From: CAYXDR01 sp046498185
GTDB taxonomy: Bacteria; Desulfobacterota; DSM-4660; Desulfatiglandales; Desulfatiglandaceae
Reading direction: 5' to 3'
Length of the DNA: 33,371 nucleotides
Assembly: GCA_046498185.1 (NCBI GenBank)
Contig: JAWOBE010000002.1
Coordinates: 1-33,371 of the forward strand
The notes under the pieces were generated by a model, which saw only the letters and a list, made by a program, of their open reading frames with translations, had not been told where the DNA came from and did not search any database. The stretch's first letter is position 1; each line of letters opens with the position of its first letter. Both the position numbers and the translations under genes were made by a program. This document shows, piece by piece, positions 17,184 to 23,724 of the stretch.

Positions 17184-17694
17184 GGATCCAGCGGGCGATC
17201 GCCGGCAGCTCCGTTTCCTCCCACTCCTCTGAGGTTCGAATTTCGAGGAAACGCCGGTACACGGCGTCGACTGCCGACACGGGCTGCTCGACCACGCCCA
17301 TTTTTTCGTAGAACATGCCGTCCGGATCCTCTCCTTGGTCGCGGAGCAGTTTCGGCCCTTTCAACGATTTAAAGTTCATCCACATCGAGTCCAGGGTAAA
17401 GCCCCATGTATCGTCGCCGATGACGAGCCTGAATTTGGCTTGCGTGACTTTTTTGTGTTCGGAAAGCGCGAAACGCGCCTCACGAAGTCTCGGGTTTTCA
17501 CCAGTGCATACGACTGTTTCCCGCCTGTCGTCGGAATCCGATGTCAGCGTAAGCGTTCCGTCGATCAAGAACTCCCCGGTAAGGCCCTCATAGAGGTTGA
17601 ACAGACCGCCTTCGGTTTCGGTTTTGAACCAGAGCCATGTCAAAAATTCCCTGCCAAGAAATTCAGTGTCTCTCGCCTGATCCAACACATTCAT
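17164..17694 (-). CDS. Probable C-terminal half of a split RdgC-like protein
   Basis: The 176-residue frame begins MNVLDQARDTEFLGREFLTWLWFKTE. ATG 17694 overlaps the TGA of the upstream rdgC-like gene, so the two are translationally coupled. A longer frame back to 17814 only shadows the upstream gene. The FLTWLW start and the later DDTWGFTLDSMWMNFKSLK segment look like the distal portion of RdgC-family proteins from non-enteric bacteria, but I am not sure of that homology. The function is unknown; it is probably a partner of the neighbour in DNA binding or recombination. Confidence 0.5.
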   Translation of the reverse strand: MNVLDQARDTEFLGREFLTWLWFKTETEGGLFNLYEGLTGEFLIDGTLTLTSDSDDRRETVVCTGENPRLREARFALSEHKKVTQAKFRLVIGDDTWGFTLDSMWMNFKSLKGPKLLRDQGEDPDGMFYEKMGVVEQPVSAVDAVYRRFLEIRTSEEWEETELPAIARWIHGDPPE

Positions 17695-18320
17695 GGCTGC
17701 ACCTCCCCGCCGAACGTGGACGGCCGGATATCGTAAAGCACATTGGGATCTTTGCCCGCTTCCTTTAGAACCCTCTCGCCCAGGGAATAAGGATAAATCG
17801 GTGTCAACCCGCATTCAAAGGTCTTGAGAAAAAAGGATCGGAATTCATCGCACAACTTGACGCTGGTGGCTCCGAAAAGCACGACTCCGGTCTCGAGATT
17901 CCATACAACATCGAAGACTTGGGTTGTTGGTATCACTCTTTTAAGGAGCATGAGCCGGGTGTATTCACGGATTTCATCCCGGCGCCTTTTAGGCAGATAC
18001 TTGAGCCCCTCCCTCTGCTTGATTTCCTTTTCGGCCTCGCCGGCGTAGCGTTTAAGCGCGTTCGAAGGAACTCTCCTGGTATCCACCCGCCAGGACATAG
18101 CCAGGTATGGATCCTTGAAATACTCCATCGCCGCAAAATCACTGTCCAGCATATCCATGATGTTGACCCATCCCTCGGATCGCTCTTCGAGAGAATCTTC
18201 CTCTATTTTCCTGAACGCGCGCCGGGCGATCCTTTCCGGGAAACTTTCGGTATAGTCATCGGGCAAAGGATCTTCGACCTGGAAGCGTGTGAAACTGACG
18301 CTGCGTTGCATGAAGCCCAT
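17691..18320 (-). CDS. rdgC: RdgC-like recombination-associated protein (N-terminal part)
   Basis: RdgC binds double-stranded DNA as a ring and limits RecA action in enteric bacteria. This 209-residue protein starts MGFMQRSVSFTRFQVE, contains an RRDEIREYTRLMLLKRVIP segment, then VVWNLETGVVLFGATS and CDEFRSFFLKTF, and ends near LTPIYPYSLGERV, matching the order of RdgC motifs. It is shorter than the roughly 300 residues of Escherichia coli RdgC; the remainder may be the overlapping next gene. ATG 18320 is chosen over an earlier ATG at 18353 because AAAGGA lies 6 nt upstream and the family start is MxFMxRSVSFTR. Confidence 0.75.
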   Translation of the reverse strand: MGFMQRSVSFTRFQVEDPLPDDYTESFPERIARRAFRKIEEDSLEERSEGWVNIMDMLDSDFAAMEYFKDPYLAMSWRVDTRRVPSNALKRYAGEAEKEIKQREGLKYLPKRRRDEIREYTRLMLLKRVIPTTQVFDVVWNLETGVVLFGATSVKLCDEFRSFFLKTFECGLTPIYPYSLGERVLKEAGKDPNVLYDIRPSTFGGEVQP

Positions 18321-18379
18321 TTCAATTCCTTTCTTGTGCTTACCACTTTGCATGTAAGGTGTTTGGTGATGGCACAGCT

Positions 18380-18877
18380 CTAACAGACAGGAGGGAAGCT
18401 GTCAATCTCCCATATGCGGAGGCGTTCGATCATCCTTTTCCGGTGCGAACCGGGCCAAAAAAAACGGCCGCAGGAAGGGCATCTCCTGAATGTGCAGGAA
18501 AAGGTCTCAAATATATAATCCGGGACCATTTCACGGGCCTGTTCCAGGGAAACGTCTTCAAGGCGGCAATTGCATTCGAGGCAGCGGGTAAACCATTCTT
18601 CGGGTCTTGCCGCTATAGGAAACATCGAAGCAAGCTGCCTCAGCTGCGCATCGACATGATCCGAGCGGATGAAAACCGCGGCTTTCACCGAAGCTGCAAG
18701 TTTCCGGTTGCGGGTGAGCGGCACCCTGCCTTCGGCGGCCGCTTTTTCAAGGTCTCCGGGATTTCGTTGCGGCCGGTAGACTGCGTCACAGCCGAGCACC
18801 CTCAACCACCGTGCAAGCCGTCCGAGCATTGCGTCTGCGAAAAATCGTTGAGGCACATCGTTCGGTTGTTTGCCCAT
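18380..18877 (-). CDS. Mut7-C family PIN-like RNase domain protein with zinc ribbon
   Basis: The 165-residue protein shows a Mut7-C/PIN-like N-terminal part (FFADAMLGRLARWLRVLGCD, LTRNRKLAA, FIRSDHVDAQLRQL) and a C-terminal zinc ribbon (CLECNCRLEDVS...RRCPSCGRFFWPGSHRKRM). The family usually has LTRDRxL; here the Asp is Asn, so nuclease activity may be altered. A longer reading frame to 19015 is rejected because its extra residues are low-complexity Arg/Tyr translated from the TCGGNN repeat. ATG 18877 has only a distant AGGAG. It is first in the minus-strand run ahead of rdgC. Function in the cell is not established. Confidence 0.8.
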   Translation of the reverse strand: MGKQPNDVPQRFFADAMLGRLARWLRVLGCDAVYRPQRNPGDLEKAAAEGRVPLTRNRKLAASVKAAVFIRSDHVDAQLRQLASMFPIAARPEEWFTRCLECNCRLEDVSLEQAREMVPDYIFETFSCTFRRCPSCGRFFWPGSHRKRMIERLRIWEIDSFPPVC

Positions 18878-18905
18878 AAGGGTTTCCGCTCGCTCCTGAA
18901 AGTTG

Positions 18906-19004
18906 GTCCCTCGGGGTCGGGGTCGCTGTCGGCGTCGGTATCGGAGGGTGTCCCTGCAACCTTTTCGACTCCGATACCGAGACCGATCCCGACGCCGATA
19001 AGGC
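18906..19004. repeat. TCGGNN hexamer hairpin repeat, copy B
   Basis: Imperfect inverted arms of TCGGNN-type hexamers (for example TCGGGG, TCGGCG, TCGGTA, TCGGAG on the left; CCGATA, CCGAGA, CCGATC, CCGACG on the right) flank a loop with the inverted AAAAGG core. The right end is the inverse of the opening of copy A. It separates the minus-strand Mut7-C gene from murA and alters the apparent reading frame upstream of the former. Confidence 0.7.
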
Positions 19005-19012
19005 AACGATGG

Positions 19013-19070
19013 CACGTTTACGATTCTTCAAATTTGAGCTTTACCAGAACCAAATTTAATTGTAAACGTG
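19013..19070. repeat. Inverted repeat upstream of murA
   Basis: CACGTTTAC (19013-19021) and GTAAACGTG (19062-19070) are exact 9-bp inverted repeats, with CAAATTT repeated inside. The pair lies 46 nt before the murA start and could be an operator or hairpin; no promoter was clear. Confidence 0.4.
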
Positions 19071-19115
19071 TGATGCACGAACAACATTTATCAATCCTCA
19101 CGGACGGAATTTTTT

Positions 19116-20372
19116 ATGGACAAGATGGTTATAGAGAAAAGCAGCCCCCTCCGGGGCGGTGTCAGTATAAGCGGCGCCAAGAATGCGGCACTGCCGGTGA
19201 TAGCTTCCTGTCTTCTTGTAGGAGGATGGCACAGGATATCAAATTTGCCTATTTTAAGGGATATCGCGACGATCGAGCGAATCATGACGGGTATGGGCGT
19301 CGTTTTCCGTCAGGAAAACGGTGTGCTCCATGTAAACAGCGATGAACTCAGCGATGTGGAGGCGCCGTACGAGCTTGTAAAGACGATGCGGGCGTCAATT
19401 CTCCTGCTGGGGCCGTTGCTGGCGCGGACCGGGAAAGCGCGTATTTCTCTTCCCGGCGGCTGCGCTATAGGTGCCCGTCCGGTGAACCTCCATTTAAAAG
19501 CGCTCGAAAATATGGGGGCCTCTATTACGCTGGAACAGGGCTATATCCAGGCCACAGGCAAAACCCTGAGAGGGGCCGATGTCTTTTTTGATATACCAAC
19601 CGTGACCGGCACGGAAAATATTATGATGGCGGCTGTGACAGCCAGAGGGACATCCGTTCTCAGAAACAGCGCCCGGGAGCCGGAGGTTCAGGATCTGGCT
19701 GATATGTTGAGGAAAATGGGCGCCCGTATTTCCGGCGACGGCACGGACACGATCGAGATCGAGGGGGTCGATGCATTGCACCCGGCCGAGCACGGCATCA
19801 TTCCGGACAGGATAGAAACGGGCACTTTCATGATCGCCTCGGCGATTACCGGGGGAAATGTGAGAGTCGAAAACTGCCGGCCCGAGCACGTCGAGGCCCT
19901 GATCGGGAAGCTGGAGTCGGCGGGTGCCCGGATCATGAAAGGAGAGGACTGGATCCTCGTTGAAGGACCGGAAAGGGCGCAGAGCACAGATATAAAAACA
20001 ATGCCGTATCCTGGTTTCCCCACAGATCTCCAGGCGCAGTTCATGACCTTGATGTGCGTTGCCGATGGCTGGAGCATGATCAGGGAGACCGTGTTCGAGA
20101 ACCGCTTCATTCATGTCAGCGAACTGCGCAGGATGGGTGCCGACATTCAGATCAACGGCGGGCAGGCTCTGGTGAAGGGACGTGAAGAATTGACGGCCGC
20201 ACCGGTGATGGCGACGGATCTTCGGGCGAGTGCGTCTCTCGTTCTCGCAGGGCTCGTCGCAGGAGGCGGGCGCACCGAAATAAACAGGATTTACCATCTT
20301 GACCGTGGATACCAGTCGCTGGAAGAAAAATTTGCTGCTCTCGGGGCTAATATATGGAGAGAAAAAGAGTAG
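19116..20372 (+). CDS. murA: UDP-N-acetylglucosamine 1-carboxyvinyltransferase MurA
   Basis: MurA catalyses the first committed step of peptidoglycan synthesis, adding enolpyruvate from PEP to UDP-GlcNAc in the cytoplasm. The 418 residues match the family's usual length. SGAKNAALP carries Lys22, and GGCAIGARPVNLHL has the catalytic Cys116, so fosfomycin would be expected to bind. VTGTENIMMAA, DRIETGTFM and the C-terminal DLRASASLVLAGLVA are also present. ATG 19116 gives the usual MDKMVIE start, though the ribosome site is weak. It converges on rsmG, with a 24-bp gap. Confidence 0.97.
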   Translation: MDKMVIEKSSPLRGGVSISGAKNAALPVIASCLLVGGWHRISNLPILRDIATIERIMTGMGVVFRQENGVLHVNSDELSDVEAPYELVKTMRASILLLGPLLARTGKARISLPGGCAIGARPVNLHLKALENMGASITLEQGYIQATGKTLRGADVFFDIPTVTGTENIMMAAVTARGTSVLRNSAREPEVQDLADMLRKMGARISGDGTDTIEIEGVDALHPAEHGIIPDRIETGTFMIASAITGGNVRVENCRPEHVEALIGKLESAGARIMKGEDWILVEGPERAQSTDIKTMPYPGFPTDLQAQFMTLMCVADGWSMIRETVFENRFIHVSELRRMGADIQINGGQALVKGREELTAAPVMATDLRASASLVLAGLVAGGGRTEINRIYHLDRGYQSLEEKFAALGANIWREKE

Positions 20373-20396
20373 AGGTTTTTACGCCGCCGTCAAAGT

Positions 20397-21062
20397 TCAT
20401 GTCTTTCGTAATACCGCAAGATGGCGGAGGCTTGTAACTCCAGGAAGCCTGTAGGGAATCAAACGCTCGAGTGCCAGACCTTCGGCTTTCAATTGGACCG
20501 CGGTTTTATTGAAGCTTTTTTCGGGCTTCTCTCCGTGGAATGTCAGCAGCATCCCCGTGCGCGCCACATGGCGGCCGCAAAGCTGGATTGTCCGATCGAA
20601 AGGCGCCATTGCCCTGGTTGTTACGACATCGTATCCGGCCGGGTTCAGGCGGCCGGGGGTCGCCTCGATTCTGCCCCTTACCACCGAAATACCCGCGATG
20701 CCGACGGTCCTGATCACGTGTTTCAGGAAATTCACGCGTTTTTGAATCGGCTCCACCAGCAGGAATTCCATTTGGGATCCACATATTTTGAGCGGGAGAG
20801 CCGGAAAACCGGCCCCCGACCCGACATCCAGCAGCTTTCCCCGACCAGGAAGGAATGGGAACGCGACCAGGGAGTCGAGCACCAGTTCCCGGACAATGCG
20901 GTCGAGGGAGGCCGGACCGACTAGATTCATGTGCTCGTTCCAGCGGCAGAGTTCATTCATATAGGCCTGAAGGAGCGCCGACTTCCCCTCGTCGGGTTCG
21001 ATTCCTTGCTTTCGTAGCCACGGAAAAAACCGTTTCAATGCATTTTCGTGCAAGTAATCCAT
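20397..21062 (-). CDS. rsmG: 16S rRNA (guanine-N7) methyltransferase RsmG
   Basis: RsmG methylates G527 of 16S rRNA. The SAM-binding site LLDVGSGAGFPALPLKI, MEFLLVEPIQKRVNFL and VVTTRAMAPF are characteristic, and NLVG(P)ASLDRIVRELVLDSL matches the family N-terminal helix. ATG 21062 (MDYLHENALKRF) fits the family best and gives 221 residues; a longer frame reaches 21125 and has a better GGGAGATGA site inside it, so the start is unsure. The gene is alone on the minus strand, converging with murA and diverging from the lap genes. Confidence 0.93.
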   Translation of the reverse strand: MDYLHENALKRFFPWLRKQGIEPDEGKSALLQAYMNELCRWNEHMNLVGPASLDRIVRELVLDSLVAFPFLPGRGKLLDVGSGAGFPALPLKICGSQMEFLLVEPIQKRVNFLKHVIRTVGIAGISVVRGRIEATPGRLNPAGYDVVTTRAMAPFDRTIQLCGRHVARTGMLLTFHGEKPEKSFNKTAVQLKAEGLALERLIPYRLPGVTSLRHLAVLRKT

Positions 21063-21188
21063 TGATATATAATACCATGCATCATCTCCCTCTGCGATGG
21101 AGATTTTGCAGAAGTGGGAGGGCACTTGGAAATTTTCGTTTGTTTTTTTTGCAGCTTTGGTTGATTTTCAGATGAAACGCCATTATTA

Positions 21189-21218
21189 TTGACGTAAATA
21201 GCCATATTATAATATAAT
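21189..21218 (+). promoter_or_regulatory. Candidate promoter for the lap secretion genes
   Basis: TTGACG (21189-21194) is followed after 18 nt by a perfect TATAAT (21213-21218). It lies in the AT-rich 21126-21503 gap and would give a 5' leader of about 280 nt before the TolC-like gene. In that leader I see two strong Shine-Dalgarno-like sites (near 21320 and 21402) each followed by a four-codon ORF, but no known riboswitch. Confidence 0.5.
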
Positions 21219-21503
21219 TATTTTGGATATTTTTATTATTTAAATAGAATTTTCCCCAGTTTTTACTCAAAATAGGGGAGCGGGCCTTCATTTCGTATAT
21301 CAAAACGAACAGAACCAGTAAGGAGTTGTGATGATGATCCTTTGACTCTGAGCTGAAATTTTCTTCTGCAAAAAAATCGTTGTTTTCACTGCGGAAGTAA
21401 GGAAGGAGACATGCTTTCATAACAGCATTTGTAACTTTTTTGTTATCATGACATCTGAATATGGAAATGTGAACAATTACCTATAACAGGGGGGGGTTGA
21501 GCC

Positions 21504-22901
21504 GTGAATAAATATTTAAGACTTTGGCCTGTTGTTTTGACGGCTGTGTTTCTGTTTGTTCCTTCTATTACCTTCGCTGATACCATCCAGGATGTCGTTG
21601 ACCATGTATTGAATACGAATCCGGATATCAGGGCAACCGCCTACAACCGGCTGGCGCGAGATGAAGAGATAAGAAAAGCGGAATCCGGTTACTATCCAAG
21701 TTTGGATATTTCGGCTGGTGTAGGGATCGACAAGCTTCAGCATCCATTCAAAAGGACCCTCCACCCAAGATCCAGTGTTCTGAGCCTGAACCAGAATCTA
21801 TTTCACTTCGGGACCACGACCAATGAGGTCAGGAGACAGAAATCCCGCGTACAGTCTCAGGCTTACCTGTTGCAGGCCAATTCCGAGGTGATGTCCCTGC
21901 AGACCGCGAGGGTTTTCCTGGACGTGCTTCGCGCCGAGGAACTACATGAACTTGCTCAGGAAAATCTCGTAAATCATCAAAAAATATATGACCAGATGAA
22001 ATTGCGGAGCGAGAGGGGTGTCGAACGTAGGGCCGACGTGGACCAGGTTGTCGGCAGGCTTGCCCTGGCCCAATCCAACGTTGTCTCAACGCAGGCGAAC
22101 CTGGAGGATGCCAAAACCAACTACATCGCTGTCACCTCTTTGTATCCCCGAAACCTTGAAAAGCCTGATCCCGTTGACTTCGGATTTCCGGTGGAAATGA
22201 AGGATGCCGTCCGTATGGCGGTTGAAAATTATCCGCTTTTGAAGTCGGCCAAGGCAGATTTGTCGGCCAGGCATTACCAGTTCAAGGCCGCGAAGAGCGA
22301 CGCCTACCCTTCCCTCGATTTAACGGCCGACCACAGATGGGAATATGACGCGGATGAACGCGAAGGCTATGCCAGGGAGTACAGCGCCGCATTGGTATTG
22401 AGTATCAACTTGTTCAGGGGCTGGTACGACAAGGCGCGCATTGCGGAAACCGCCCACCAAATCCGGGAGGCCGAGGAGATTTACAAAAGCACCCACCGGC
22501 AGACGGCCCAGTCGATTAAGCTTTCATGGGAAGCTTACAGGGCGGCAAAAGAGAGGGTGGCGCATCTCGAGAATTACGTGGAGTCCGGGAGATTGACCGC
22601 TGAGGCTTTCTCTAAACAGTGGATGGTGGGAAGGCGCACAATGTTTGATGTGCTGGACAGCCAGGCGGAATATATAAATGCCAGAAAAGAGCTGGTAAAT
22701 GCGAGCTATGACAAGTTGCTTTCTGAATACAGAATGTTGAGCGGCATGGGTAAATTGGTTCACACGCTGGGACTGGAGTGGCCGGAGGAAAGTAACCCGG
22801 AAGTCAAGCCTGAGTCGAAGTTCATCGAAACCATGATCCCACCGCGCGTGGAGATCGATAACTTTTTAGTCGAAGGATGGCCACCCCACCTTTCAAGGTA
22901 A
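21504..22901 (+). CDS. lapE: TolC-family outer membrane efflux protein (LapE-like)
   Basis: This is the outer-membrane channel of a type I secretion system, expected to work with the LapB and LapC genes downstream. The 465-residue protein has a signal peptide with cleavage expected after SITFA (residue 25), then the two-fold repeated TolC helical domain, with typical motifs such as NPDIRAT, AESGYYPSLDIS, AKSDAYPSLDLTADHRWEY and GRRTMFDVLDSQAEYINARKEL. The start is GTG 21504 after a G-rich stretch (21489-21496). The tail after about 430 is Pro/Glu-rich. The LapE assignment rests on its neighbours LapG and LapD, since TolC-family sequences alone do not show the cargo. Confidence 0.87.
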   Translation: MNKYLRLWPVVLTAVFLFVPSITFADTIQDVVDHVLNTNPDIRATAYNRLARDEEIRKAESGYYPSLDISAGVGIDKLQHPFKRTLHPRSSVLSLNQNLFHFGTTTNEVRRQKSRVQSQAYLLQANSEVMSLQTARVFLDVLRAEELHELAQENLVNHQKIYDQMKLRSERGVERRADVDQVVGRLALAQSNVVSTQANLEDAKTNYIAVTSLYPRNLEKPDPVDFGFPVEMKDAVRMAVENYPLLKSAKADLSARHYQFKAAKSDAYPSLDLTADHRWEYDADEREGYAREYSAALVLSINLFRGWYDKARIAETAHQIREAEEIYKSTHRQTAQSIKLSWEAYRAAKERVAHLENYVESGRLTAEAFSKQWMVGRRTMFDVLDSQAEYINARKELVNASYDKLLSEYRMLSGMGKLVHTLGLEWPEESNPEVKPESKFIETMIPPRVEIDNFLVEGWPPHLSR

Positions 22902-22967
22902 GGGGCGTCTCGAATCCGGTTTGAGCTGGAATGAGCCATAAAAAAAAATTGATGCCGTATCTATTAT

Positions 22968-23069
22968 TGATGGCCTCGTAAAAAGTCTCCCAGCCGGCAT
23001 TTCCCGACACATAGTTATGTCGGGAGGTGATAACATACTTCGTTTTCGGACTTTTTACGATAGCGTCAT
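22968..23069. mobile_element. MITE-like unit overlapping the start of lapG
   Basis: The left end (22968-22987) is TGATGGCCTCGTAAAAAGTC and the right end (23049-23069) GACTTTTTACGATAGCGTCAT, imperfect inverted repeats. Inside, CCCGACA and TGTCGGG (about 23003-23024) form a 7-bp hairpin. The left end matches that of the unit at 14824-14950 at 17 of 19 bases. The right part supplies the start region of lapG. Confidence 0.6.
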
Positions 23070-23709
23070 TATTTGCCTGCTCCTGATTGGTCTCGCCGGC
23101 GTTGATATTGTTTATACGAATCAAGGCTTTCGTATAAGCAAAAAGGTTATCGAAAATGCGGGGCGGACCTACGGAGAAGATTCTGTAAAACGACTGCTCC
23201 GCTGGCAGGATTTGATTCGGGATGACAGCGGCTCCAATGACTTGGAAAAGCTTGAAAAAGCCAATAGCTTTTTTAACGATCTCGTCGAGTTCGTGGACGA
23301 CATAGACATTTATGGGGTGAAGGACTATTGGGCTACCCCGGTAGAATTTCTTGCCAGAGGTGCGGGTGATTGTGAAGATTTTGCCGTTGCAAAATTTTTT
23401 ACACTGAAAACGATGGGAGTGAAAGAAAGTAAGCTTAACATAGCTTATGTTAAAGCTTTACATTATAATATCTATCATATGGTTTTGACTTATTATCCAG
23501 AACCGGGAGCCGAACCCTTGGTCCTGGATAACCTGGTTGATAGCATAAACCCCGCCGGCAAGCGACCTGATCTTCTGCCTATATTCAGTTTTAATGGTAC
23601 CGGACTCTGGCTGGCCAAGGAACGGGGAAGAGGGAAATCGGTAGGCAGTAGCAGCAGGCTGAAAGCCTGGGGCGATCTCCTGCAGAGAATGGCAGACGAT
23701 GGGCTGTAA
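23017..23709 (+). CDS. lapG: LapG-type periplasmic cysteine protease (BTLCP transglutaminase-like)
   Basis: LapG cleaves the N-terminal retention module of LapA-type adhesins in the periplasm and so releases the adhesin; c-di-GMP-bound LapD restrains it. The triad is visible: Cys119 (GDCED), His154 (HMVL) and Asp171 (LDNL), with spacing of 35 and 17 residues, nearly that of Pseudomonas LapG. Asp118 and Glu120 beside the Cys correspond to its calcium ligands. A hydrophobic export segment lies at about 16-33. The ATG at 23017 sits in a hairpin inside a MITE-like unit. A near-perfect Shine-Dalgarno (GGAGGTGAT, 23023-23031) instead points to a start just downstream, where only an in-frame ATA (23035) exists; the start is therefore unresolved. 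Confidence 0.9.
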   Translation: MSGGDNILRFRTFYDSVIICLLLIGLAGVDIVYTNQGFRISKKVIENAGRTYGEDSVKRLLRWQDLIRDDSGSNDLEKLEKANSFFNDLVEFVDDIDIYGVKDYWATPVEFLARGAGDCEDFAVAKFFTLKTMGVKESKLNIAYVKALHYNIYHMVLTYYPEPGAEPLVLDNLVDSINPAGKRPDLLPIFSFNGTGLWLAKERGRGKSVGSSSRLKAWGDLLQRMADDGL

Positions 23710-23724
23710 AGAAAAAGGAAAAAG

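Noticed and set aside
14851..19004. CRISPR array
   Set aside because: The repeats are tandem hexamers in hairpin arms, without regular spacers or cas genes.
18878..19015. N-terminal extension of the Mut7-C protein
   Set aside because: The residues are low-complexity Arg/Tyr translated from the TCGGNN repeat.
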